Below are positions 8,183 through 15,230 of a stretch of 64,000 nucleotides of DNA, in pieces. The notes under the pieces are model-generated. The model saw nothing but the letters and a program-made list of their open reading frames with translations, did no database searches and was not told the origin of the DNA. The DNA comes from Aromatoleum evansii. Lineage in GTDB: Bacteria; Pseudomonadota; Gammaproteobacteria; Burkholderiales; Rhodocyclaceae. The stretch is from NCBI RefSeq assembly GCF_012910805.1, contig NZ_WTVK01000022.1, positions 24,140 to 88,139 on the forward strand, written 5' to 3'. A program made the position numbers and the translations under genes. How positions within the stretch are numbered: the first letter of the stretch is position 1; each line of letters starts with the position of its first letter.

Positions 8183-8830
8183 TCAGGCTTCGATCAGGCC
8201 GGAGCGCACGGCGATCAGGGCGAGTTCGGCAGCATTCGCCGCGTTGAGCTTCTGCTTGATGTGGTAGAGGTGGGTGCCGACGGTGCTGGGGCTGAGCTTG
8301 TGCGTATCGGCGACCTGGGTCACGGAATTGCCTTTCGCGAGTTCGAGGAAGACGGCGAATTCCTTGTCGGTGAGCGCGTCGGCGGGGTCGTTGCTGCCGC
8401 CGAACTGTGCGAGGGCGAGCTGCGGCGCGAGTTCGGGGTCGACGTAGCGCTGGCCGCGCGCGACCTGGGCGACGGCGCGCACCAGTTCCTGCGGCTGCGC
8501 GCGTTTGGAGAGGTAGCCGGTGGCCCCGGAGCGCAGCGCGCGCATCGGGATCTGCGAGTCCTCGTGTGCCGAGAGCATCAGCACACGGGCGCCGGGGTGG
8601 CGCGCGCGCAGGCGGTCGAGGGCGCACAGGCCGCCCAGCCCCGGCATTGTCACGTCCATCACGAGGGCGTCGGGCTGGTGTTCGCCGAATGCGGCGATCG
8701 CGGCCTCGCCGCTGTCGGCCTCGGCGACGATGGTGGCGCCGGCGCCTTCCAGCAGCATGCGGAAGCCCATGCGGACAATGGCGTGGTCGTCGGCGAGGAC
8801 GAGGCGGAGGTTCTCAAGACTGTGGGCCAT
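8183..8830 (-). CDS. LuxR/NarL-family response regulator
   Basis: A 215-residue two-component regulator. The receiver domain (about 8-125) has the acidic pair D14-D15, phosphoacceptor D59 in LVMDVTMPG, and K109. The GerE/LuxR helix-turn-helix follows (about 148-208: LTDKEFAVFLELAKGNSVTQ...STVGTHLYHIKQKL). The longer open frame upstream is rejected because MAHSLENLRLVLADDH is the natural receiver start. The start overlaps the kinase stop by 17 bp, so the two are translationally coupled. As last gene of the SoxYZ/metallohydrolase/kinase operon it probably controls quinoprotein alcohol oxidation, like the ErbR/AgmR and PedR2 regulators; that role is inference from context. Confidence 0.9.
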   Translation of the reverse strand: MAHSLENLRLVLADDHAIVRMGFRMLLEGAGATIVAEADSGEAAIAAFGEHQPDALVMDVTMPGLGGLCALDRLRARHPGARVLMLSAHEDSQIPMRALRSGATGYLSKRAQPQELVRAVAQVARGQRYVDPELAPQLALAQFGGSNDPADALTDKEFAVFLELAKGNSVTQVADTHKLSPSTVGTHLYHIKQKLNAANAAELALIAVRSGLIEA

Positions 8831-10199
8831 GGATGCTTTCCTCGGTGCGAATCTCGGGGGGATTGGAGTGCGGCAGGCGGGCGCAGACGCGCAGGCCGCC
8901 GCCGGGGGAGGTGTCGAATTCGAGTTCGCCGTGCAGTTCGGCGACGCGCTCGCGCATGCCGGTGAGGCCGTAACGGCCCGGGCGCGGGTCGGAAGGCAGG
9001 CCGCGGCCGTTGTCGCAGACCTCGAGCGCGACGGCGCCGGGCTGGAAGTCGAGCCGCACTTCGACCCGCGTGGCGCCCGAGTGGCGTGCGACGTTGGTGA
9101 GGCTTTCCTGCAACAGGCGCAGCACGGTGAGGCCCAGCGCCTCGCTGGTCGGCGCACTGGCGGGGACGGTGCGGCAGTCGACGCGGATGTCGGGGTGGTG
9201 CCCGGACCACAGGCGGCAGTAGTCGGCGACGGCGCGGTCGAGCTCGCCGGCGCCGGTGCTTGCGGGACGCAGGCGTTGCAGGATCGCGCGCACGCCGTCC
9301 TGCATCTGGCCCGTCATCGCGAGGATGGCCTGGGCGCTGCCGTGAAGCTGAGGCTGGTCGTCGCTGCGCTGCAGGATGGCGCCGGAGATCGCGCGCACCG
9401 CGGTGATGGCCTGGCCGAGTTCGTCGTGCAGCTCGCGCGCGATCACGCGGCGCTCCTCTTCGAGGCGGGCCTGCACGGCACGGGCGAAGGCCTGGTCTTC
9501 CTCGAGGCGCAGGTTGTGCGCGCGGGTGTCGTCGAGCGTGTCCGCGAGGCGGTTGTAGCTGGCGGCCAGCCGGTCGAGCTCGGCGACGCGGTAGCCGGGC
9601 AGGCGTACATCGAAGCGGCCGTCGGCGCCGCGTGCGAGGGCGGCGTCGATCTGTGCCAGCGGCGCGAGCGCGCGGTGCAGCGCGAGGCGGGCGGCCAGGG
9701 CGAGCACCAGCAGCAGCGCGAGGGCGGTGCCGAGACCGGCGGCGAGATCGTCCCAGGCGTCGAGCACGGCGCGCGAGGCGTCCGGGCGCAGCACGATCTG
9801 GCGGTCGCCGGCGTCGAAGTGGCGCACGGGCAGCGCAGGTGTCATGCGCTCGGCGAACCAGTCGGGGGCGAAGCGGCCGGGCTTGTAGGTCGATTCGGGC
9901 GACACGTAAAGGCGGGTGCCGTCGGGGGCGTGCACCTCGAGCTGGTTGGCGCGCAGCCGCCCGACCGCACGCAGGTGCGCCATCAGGCGCTCGGGGCCGT
10001 CGGCGCGGTCGCGCAGGGTCTCGGACACGAGTACCGCGACCCATTGCTGCGCGACGTGGCTGGCGGCGAGCACTTCCTCGTGGATCGACTTGCGCGTCTC
10101 GCGCACCCACCAGCCGGTGCCGGCGAGCAGCACTAGCGCGAGGACCGCGGCCAGGACGAGGCCGACACGGGTGCCGAGGGTGGTCGATCTAGCGCGCAC
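8814..10199 (-). CDS. Sensor histidine kinase, NarX/UhpB type (HisKA_3)
   Basis: A 461-residue membrane kinase with GTG start. Transmembrane helices at about 11-31 and 154-174 enclose a periplasmic sensor of about 120 residues that I do not recognise. A HAMP-like linker (about 172-225) leads to the HisKA_3 dimerisation domain with H258 in RELHDELGQAIT. A HATPase_c domain follows (LLQESLTNVARHS as N box, DNGRGLP as G1, GRYGLTGMRERV as G2). It should phosphorylate the adjacent response regulator. It starts 11 bp inside the metallohydrolase gene, so the operon is tightly coupled. A signal related to alcohol, quinoprotein or lanthanide status is plausible but not shown. Confidence 0.9.
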   Translation of the reverse strand: MRARSTTLGTRVGLVLAAVLALVLLAGTGWWVRETRKSIHEEVLAASHVAQQWVAVLVSETLRDRADGPERLMAHLRAVGRLRANQLEVHAPDGTRLYVSPESTYKPGRFAPDWFAERMTPALPVRHFDAGDRQIVLRPDASRAVLDAWDDLAAGLGTALALLLVLALAARLALHRALAPLAQIDAALARGADGRFDVRLPGYRVAELDRLAASYNRLADTLDDTRAHNLRLEEDQAFARAVQARLEEERRVIARELHDELGQAITAVRAISGAILQRSDDQPQLHGSAQAILAMTGQMQDGVRAILQRLRPASTGAGELDRAVADYCRLWSGHHPDIRVDCRTVPASAPTSEALGLTVLRLLQESLTNVARHSGATRVEVRLDFQPGAVALEVCDNGRGLPSDPRPGRYGLTGMRERVAELHGELEFDTSPGGGLRVCARLPHSNPPEIRTEESIHGPQS

Positions 10200-11175
10200 G
10201 GGCTTTCTCCAGCACGGCCTGTTCCTCGGCCGGATACAGATGCACGACCGAGCGGCGGTATTCGCGCTCCACCTCGGCGAGGCCGTGGAAACGCTGCGGG
10301 ATGGGGCGGGCGAGCATCTCGGTCATGTCGAGGCCGGACTCGGCGCCGTCGCGCATCGTGGCCGCGAGCCATTCGAGGTAGCTGCGCGTCTGGCGGATCG
10401 GTGCGTCGTCGCCCGCAGGGTCGCCGTGGCCGGGTACCCACCGTTTCACGGGAATCGTTTCGAGGCGGTCGAGGGCGGCGAGCCAGTGTGCGAGGTTCGC
10501 ATGGGGCGTCGTCGCGGCGCGGTCGTGGAAGAGCAGGTCGCCCGCGAACACGGTGCCGGTTGCGTGGTCGACCACGACGAGATCTGCCGGAGTGTGGCCG
10601 TCGAGCGCGACGATCTCGATGTCGCGTCCGCCAACGCTGCGCCGGCCCGGTGCGAGCGCCTGGGCGGGCGTCACGCGCTCGGTGCCCTTCATCCAGTCGC
10701 CCGACATGCGGTAGAGGTTCTCGTTGAAGGCTTCGCCGTCCTTCTGGATGCCGCGCAGCGTCTCGGGCAGCGCCGCGAGCGTGGCGGCGGGGAAGGCCTG
10801 GTTGCCGAGGAAGTGGTCCGGGTGGTGATGGGTATTGATCGTCAGCACCACCGGCAGCGCCGTCACGCGCCGGATCGCCGCGAGCATCTGCTCGCCGTAG
10901 CGGCGCGAGGGGCCGGTGTCGATGACTATGACGCCGTCCGTGCCGACGAGGAAGCCGGTATTGACGATGTTGCCGCCGTTGGCCGGGGTGAAGTCCTCGC
11001 GCAGGCCGACGAAGACGTGCACGCCGGGCGCGATTTCGCGCGGATCGAGGCGGTAGTCGAAGTGCGCCGCGTCGGGAACCGCGGGAACGGCAGGGGGGGC
11101 GGCGGTCGAGGTCAGTGCGGGCGTCAGCGCTAGGCCGACGAGCAGCAGTGCGCGCGGCAGGGCGGGCGGCCTCAT
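10189..11175 (-). CDS. Quinoprotein relay system zinc metallohydrolase (MBL fold)
   Basis: A 328-residue exported MBL-fold hydrolase. The start at 11175 overlaps the SoxYZ stop as ATGA. A signal peptide covers about residues 1-25. Zinc ligands are visible as THHHPDH, the later His of GHTPADLVVV, Asp of FAGDLLF and His of VPGHGDP. This family (quinoprotein relay system zinc metallohydrolase) is repeatedly found with SoxYZ-like carriers beside PQQ dehydrogenases, and the same arrangement is seen here. Reaction and substrate are unknown; a periplasmic thiol or thioester step on the SoxYZ-like carrier is a reasonable guess. It is not expected to be an antibiotic resistance enzyme. Confidence 0.85.
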   Translation of the reverse strand: MRPPALPRALLLVGLALTPALTSTAAPPAVPAVPDAAHFDYRLDPREIAPGVHVFVGLREDFTPANGGNIVNTGFLVGTDGVIVIDTGPSRRYGEQMLAAIRRVTALPVVLTINTHHHPDHFLGNQAFPAATLAALPETLRGIQKDGEAFNENLYRMSGDWMKGTERVTPAQALAPGRRSVGGRDIEIVALDGHTPADLVVVDHATGTVFAGDLLFHDRAATTPHANLAHWLAALDRLETIPVKRWVPGHGDPAGDDAPIRQTRSYLEWLAATMRDGAESGLDMTEMLARPIPQRFHGLAEVEREYRRSVVHLYPAEEQAVLEKARAR

Positions 11176-11975
11176 TGTGTCACCCATGCGTCGATGCGGT
11201 TGCCGTTGTTGTCGCGGCCTTGCGCACGGATGCGCTTGCCGGCGGCGGCCCCGCCGGGCATGTCGATCGTGAATAGCGGGTTCTCCGATACGGGTTCGTA
11301 GGCGCGGATGTGCATCAGCTCGGCGCCCGATTCGTCGGAGAGGGTCAGCTCCTCGATGTGGAATACCGGGATGCCGGGCGCAAGGCCGGTATCCATCGGG
11401 TGGATCACGCGCATGCGCAGGCGTTCGCCGCCGTCGATGCGCGGGAAGATGCGGCCGCTGACCTCGTTCAGGCGCTCCTGCCACTCGGGCGAGCCCGAGC
11501 CGGTCGAGGGGGCGGTGCAGCCGCCGCCGGTCGCCGTGATCCACGTGCCGCCGACGTGCCATACGCCGTCGGCAGTGCGGGCGGCGGCGCGCACCGGCGA
11601 GGATTGCTGCAGCTTGAGGCGGAAGCCGAGGGCAGGGCGCGCCTTCTTCGGCTCGAAGCGCAGCACCGCGAGGATGGGATTGAAGTCGGCGAACACGAGC
11701 ACCTCCTCCACGCCGGGCAGCGCGCTCGCATCGACGGAAACCGGGACGTTGAGCGAGTCCTCGGCGATCGCAGGGGCGGCGACCTTCACGCGTGCATCAA
11801 ACACCACGCGCTTGTTCGGGAAGAAGGTCTTCACCATGTCGCCCCAGCGCGCGGAGTCGAGCGGGTCCGCCGCGACCGCCTCATCGGCCGTGGCAACGGC
11901 CGGGGGGGCGGCCGGCGCCTCCGTCAAGGGGTACAGCCAAAACATCGCCAGCACGATCAGGGTCGAACTGCGCAT
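11172..11975 (-). CDS. Quinoprotein dehydrogenase-associated SoxYZ-like carrier
   Basis: A 267-residue exported protein. The ATG at 11975 follows an AGGAG ribosome site by 6 bp; the longer upstream frame is not coding. After a signal peptide (about 1-23), residues 35-160 resemble SoxY (FFPNKRVVFDARVKVAAPAI...), residues 165-267 resemble SoxZ, and the joint carries TATGGGCTAPS. The glycine-flanked Cys is the likely counterpart of the SoxY swinging-arm cysteine, but placed internally. Such fused carriers co-occur with PQQ alcohol dehydrogenases. It is the first gene of the operon, transcribed from a sigma-54 type promoter. The molecule carried is unknown. Confidence 0.87.
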   Translation of the reverse strand: MRSSTLIVLAMFWLYPLTEAPAAPPAVATADEAVAADPLDSARWGDMVKTFFPNKRVVFDARVKVAAPAIAEDSLNVPVSVDASALPGVEEVLVFADFNPILAVLRFEPKKARPALGFRLKLQQSSPVRAAARTADGVWHVGGTWITATGGGCTAPSTGSGSPEWQERLNEVSGRIFPRIDGGERLRMRVIHPMDTGLAPGIPVFHIEELTLSDESGAELMHIRAYEPVSENPLFTIDMPGGAAAGKRIRAQGRDNNGNRIDAWVTQ

Positions 11976-12030
11976 CGGTCTCCTCCGCGGGGGCGGTCGA
12001 TGCCGCCCTCCTTCTTTGTGCAACGATATC

Positions 12031-12046
12031 AGCAAGGGATGTGCCA
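12031..12046 (-). promoter_or_regulatory. Sigma-54 promoter (-24/-12) of the SoxYZ operon
   Basis: Read on the minus strand the site is TGGCACA-TCCC-TTGCT. It matches the consensus TGGCACG-N4-TTGCW with GG and GC exactly ten bases apart. It lies 56 bp upstream of the SoxYZ-like start and 42 bp from the shared upstream element at 12088-12123. Confidence 0.75.
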
Positions 12047-12087
12047 CGCGGCGGAGCAGCGCATCTGTGCAGGATGTCGACCGTAGT

Positions 12088-12123
12088 TGCTCCAAAATGG
12101 AACAGGTGCTGTCAATCAGAGCA
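12088..12123. promoter_or_regulatory. Shared upstream activating element, copy 1 (two tandem dyads)
   Basis: The first dyad is TGCTCC-N5-GGAACA at 12088-12104. The second is TGCTGT-N5-AGAGCA at 12107-12123, 19 bp further on. Elements of identical length and spacing occur at 60086-60121 and 62445-62480. It sits between two divergent sigma-54 promoters, as expected for an enhancer-binding-protein site. The activator is not identified. Confidence 0.75.
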
Positions 12124-12219
12124 ATGAAAATCGCTAGCTGTTCCGATTGCGCCTTGAAAAAACCGTTCCTTGGGCCATGTTTCAGGAACCGGAGCGGATT
12201 TTCGCGGGGCGCGGCACGG

Positions 12220-12235
12220 TGGCACGCCCTTTGCG
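12220..12235 (+). promoter_or_regulatory. Sigma-54 promoter (-24/-12) of the PQQ alcohol dehydrogenase
   Basis: TGGCACG-CCCT-TTGCG matches the sigma-54 consensus almost perfectly, with GG/GC spacing of ten. It lies 97 bp downstream of the shared dyad element and about 80 bp upstream of the dehydrogenase ATG. Confidence 0.85.
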
Positions 12236-12314
12236 AATCCTGTAGCCGAATCCGGTCGCCCGGTCAGGGAGGCGGTTTCCAACAATACGACGAGATTCGA
12301 AAAGGAGGATTCAA

Positions 12315-14111
12315 ATGGAGCAGATCCGGAAACGTGCAGGCTGGTCGGTCGCGGTATCCGCCCTCGCGCTGTCCCTGGCAAGCATGGGGAGCGTGCAGGC
12401 CAAGGAGGTGACCGACGCCGACATCCTCGCGGACGGCACCGGCAACACCACGCAGATCGTGACCTACGGCCTCGGCACCAAGGGGCAGCGCTTCAGCCCG
12501 CTGGCCAAGGTCAACCCGCAGACGGTGAAGAACCTCGTCCCCGTGTGGTCGTTCTCCTTCGGTGGCGAGAAGCAGCGCGGGCAGCAGTCGCAGCCGATCA
12601 TCTTCGACGGCAAGATGTACGTGACCGCCTCCTACAGCCGCATCTTCGCGCTCGACGTGAAGACCGGCGAGAAGCTGTGGAAATACGAGCACCGCCTGCC
12701 CGACGGCATCATGCCGTGCTGTGACGTGATCAACCGCGGTGCCGCCATCTACGGCAACCTGGTGATCTTCGGCACGCTCGACGCGCAACTCGTCGCGCTG
12801 GACAAGGACACCGGCAAGGTCGTGTGGAAGGAGAAGATCGAAGACTACAAGGCGGGCTATTCCTTCACCGCCGCACCCCAGATCGTCAAGGGCATGGTCA
12901 TCACCGGCAACTCCGGCGGCGAGTTCGGCATCGTCGGGCGCGTGGATGCGCGCGACGCGAAGACCGGCAAGCTGGTGTGGACGCGCCCGGTCGTCGAAGG
13001 CCACATGGGCTTCAAGTACGACAAGGAAGGCAAGCAGGTCGAGAACGGCATCAGCGGCACGACCAACGCGACCTGGCCGGGCGACCTGTGGAAGACCGGC
13101 GGCGCGGCACCCTGGCTGTCGGCCTATTACGATCCGGACGTGAACCTGATCTTCATCGGCACCGGCAACCCCGCGCCGTGGAACAGCTGGCTGCGCCCGG
13201 GCGACAACCTGTACTCGTCCTCCACCGTCGCGATCGACCCCGACACCGGCAAGATCGTGTGGCACTACCAGACCACGCCGCACGACGGCTGGGACTTCGA
13301 CGGCGTGAACGAATTCGTGTCCTTCGAGTACAAGGATCCGAAGAGCGGCAAGATGGTGAAGGCCGGCGGCAAGGCAGACCGCAACGGCTTCTTCTTCGTC
13401 AATGACCGCACCAACGGCAAGCTGCTCAACGCCTTCCCGTTCGTCAATCGCATCGACTGGGCCAAGGGCATCGACCTGAACACCGGCCGGCCGATCTACA
13501 ACGACGACAAGCGTCCGGGCAACCCCTTCACCGAAGGCGGCGGCGACGGCAAGAAGGGCGAGGTGGTGTTTAACGCACCGTCCTTCCTCGGCGGCAAGAA
13601 CCAGATGCCGATGGCGTACAGCCCGAAGACCGGCTACTTCTACGTGCCGGCCAACGAGTGGGGCATGGACATCTGGAACGAGCCGGTGTCGTACAAGCGC
13701 GGCGCGGCCTACCTGGGTGCGGGCTTCACGATCAAGGCGCTCAACGAGGACTACATCGGCGCGCTGCGCGCGGTCGATCCGGTCAGCGGCAAGATCGTGT
13801 GGGAGGTGAAGAACAACGCTCCGCTGTGGGGCGGCGTGCTCACCACCGGCGGCAACCTGGTGTTCTACGGCACCCCCGAGGGCTACCTGAAGGCGGTCGA
13901 CGCGACCAACGGCAAGGAGCTGTGGAAGTTCCAGACCGGTTCCGGGATCATCGCGCCCCCGATCACCTGGGAAGACGGCGGCGAGCAGTACGTCGCGGTC
14001 GTTTCGGGTTGGGGCGGTGCGGTGCCGCTGTGGGGCGGCGACGTCGCCAAGCGCGTGAACTTCCTCGAGCAGGGTGGTTCCGTGTGGGTGTTCAAGCTGC
14101 ACAAGTCGTAA
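12315..14111 (+). CDS. PQQ-dependent alcohol dehydrogenase with lanthanide-type active site (ExaF/PedH-like)
   Basis: A 598-residue periplasmic quinoprotein that oxidises primary alcohols to aldehydes and passes electrons to a cytochrome. The ATG at 12315 follows a strong AAAGGAGGA site. The signal peptide ends near residue 29 (SVQAK). Tryptophan-docking repeats of an eight-bladed propeller are seen throughout (for example [27 protein letters not shown]). The adjacent disulfide is C135-C136 ([10 protein letters not shown]). Metal ligands are E203, N285 and catalytic D327. D329 two residues later gives WDFD; calcium enzymes such as MxaF have Ala there, while XoxF, ExaF and PedH use Asp to bind lanthanides. 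Length and lack of a heme motif make it a type I enzyme. No partner cytochrome c550 gene is adjacent. Confidence 0.93.
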   Translation: MEQIRKRAGWSVAVSALALSLASMGSVQAKEVTDADILADGTGNTTQIVTYGLGTKGQRFSPLAKVNPQTVKNLVPVWSFSFGGEKQRGQQSQPIIFDGKMYVTASYSRIFALDVKTGEKLWKYEHRLPDGIMPCCDVINRGAAIYGNLVIFGTLDAQLVALDKDTGKVVWKEKIEDYKAGYSFTAAPQIVKGMVITGNSGGEFGIVGRVDARDAKTGKLVWTRPVVEGHMGFKYDKEGKQVENGISGTTNATWPGDLWKTGGAAPWLSAYYDPDVNLIFIGTGNPAPWNSWLRPGDNLYSSSTVAIDPDTGKIVWHYQTTPHDGWDFDGVNEFVSFEYKDPKSGKMVKAGGKADRNGFFFVNDRTNGKLLNAFPFVNRIDWAKGIDLNTGRPIYNDDKRPGNPFTEGGGDGKKGEVVFNAPSFLGGKNQMPMAYSPKTGYFYVPANEWGMDIWNEPVSYKRGAAYLGAGFTIKALNEDYIGALRAVDPVSGKIVWEVKNNAPLWGGVLTTGGNLVFYGTPEGYLKAVDATNGKELWKFQTGSGIIAPPITWEDGGEQYVAVVSGWGGAVPLWGGDVAKRVNFLEQGGSVWVFKLHKS

Positions 14112-14118
14112 GCGCATC

Positions 14119-14143
14119 GCGGGACGGCGTCGTGCCGTCCCGC
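14119..14143 (+). terminator. Stem-loop after the PQQ alcohol dehydrogenase
   Basis: A perfect 10-bp stem GCGGGACGGC/GCCGTCCCGC with a 5-base loop starts 8 bp after the stop. There is no T-run, so it may stabilise mRNA or only partly terminate before the next gene. Confidence 0.5.
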
Positions 14144-14280
14144 GCGCAGCCCCCCGGTTCGCCGGGGTGGCCGGCTGAGCCTGCCTGGGCCTGCCCGCTG
14201 GCGCCCGGGCGGGTTCAGCCGACCATCTCGCCAACGGTTCAAATTCCGCTTTTCCGCATATCGCCCGAAAGGATCTGCAC

Positions 14281-15135
14281 GTGAAAAAACTCCCCCTGAA
14301 GTCGTTCGCCGCCGCGACCCTGCTTGCCCTTGCCGCGCAGTCCGCCACGGCGGTCGATCGCAGCACCCCGCGCGAAGCCCGCACGCTGTTCGAGCAGGCG
14401 GTCAAATACATGGAAGCGAACGGCCCGGAGCGCGCCTTCGCCGCCTTCAACGACCGCAGCGGCCAGTTCGTGCGCAAGGATCTGTACGTGTTCGTGATCG
14501 ACGACAAGGGCGTGTACCAGGCGAGCGGCGCGGCGCCGGAGGCGCTCGTCGGCCTCACCGTGCTGAACACCACCGACGCGGCGGGCAACCCGCTGTTCCG
14601 CGAGATGATCGACAGCACGCGCGTGACCCCCGAGGCGACGGTGCGCTACATGTGGCTCAACCGCGTGACCAACAAGGTCGAGCCCAAGGTGAGCTACGTG
14701 CGCAAGATCGGCGGCTACGTGCTGGGCGTCGGCTACTCGGCTCCGCGCGCGAGCGCCGACGACGCCCGCGCGATGCTAGATCGTGCCGTCTCGCTTGCCC
14801 GCGCCGACGGCCATGCGAAGGCCGCTGCCGCCTTCAACGACCGCCGTGGCGCCTTCGTCAAGGATGACCTCTACGTGTTCATGGTGAACATCGACAACGG
14901 CAAGTTCGAGGCGATGGGCATGAATCCCGCGCTGTCGGATACCGACGCGCGCGGCTTGGCGGATGCCGAGGGACACAAGATCGTCGCCGAGATGATCGAG
15001 AAGCTGAAGTCCGCCGACGAAGCCACCGTCGATTACGTGTGGCGCAATCCCGTCACCAACCGCGTCGAGAAGAAGCGCTCCTACGTGCGGCGCGAGGGCG
15101 GCTCGCTGATTGGCGTCGGGCACTACATGGAGTAA
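14281..15135 (+). CDS. Periplasmic tandem single-Cache protein
   Basis: A 284-residue exported protein with GTG start and an AAAGGA site upstream. The signal peptide ends about residue 24 (ATAVDRS). Two similar halves follow (about 28-150 and 155-284). Each has AAFNDRxGxFVxxDLYVFVxxxxxGxxxA, then V.Y.W.NxVTNxVExKxSYVR and GxxxGVGY. This is the single-Cache (Cache_2) ligand-binding fold, normally the sensor part of receptors, but here without transmembrane or signalling domains. Its position 170 bp after the alcohol dehydrogenase, in the same direction, suggests a periplasmic binding role in alcohol oxidation. Ligand unknown. Confidence 0.8.
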   Translation: MKKLPLKSFAAATLLALAAQSATAVDRSTPREARTLFEQAVKYMEANGPERAFAAFNDRSGQFVRKDLYVFVIDDKGVYQASGAAPEALVGLTVLNTTDAAGNPLFREMIDSTRVTPEATVRYMWLNRVTNKVEPKVSYVRKIGGYVLGVGYSAPRASADDARAMLDRAVSLARADGHAKAAAAFNDRRGAFVKDDLYVFMVNIDNGKFEAMGMNPALSDTDARGLADAEGHKIVAEMIEKLKSADEATVDYVWRNPVTNRVEKKRSYVRREGGSLIGVGHYME

Positions 15136-15194
15136 GCACCCGGCTGCACACCGGGCGCCAGCACTCCGGGCGCCCGTGGCGGGCGAGCCACGCA

Positions 15195-15230
15195 GGCAGG
15201 GCAAGCTTCCGGGGAGAAGCTTGCCCTGCC
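15195..15230. terminator. Terminator hairpin between convergent genes
   Basis: A 14-bp perfect inverted repeat GGCAGGGCAAGCTT/AAGCTTGCCCTGCC with an 8-base loop follows the tandem-Cache gene and directly abuts the stop of the opposing PAS-GGDEF-EAL gene at 15231. It can serve both strands. Confidence 0.7.

Noticed and set aside
8520..10136. 538-codon plus-strand frame opposite the histidine kinase and regulator
   Set aside because: Low-complexity Ala/Arg/Gly-rich product; the minus strand encodes intact kinase and receiver motifs.
10189..11175. Metallo-beta-lactamase antibiotic resistance gene
   Set aside because: MBL fold is shared by many hydrolases; the operon with a SoxYZ-like carrier and the divergent PQQ dehydrogenase point to the quinoprotein relay family.
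12264..14618. 784-codon minus-strand frame opposite the PQQ alcohol dehydrogenase
   Set aside because: A shadow of the strongly biased quinoprotein gene; no recognisable motif.
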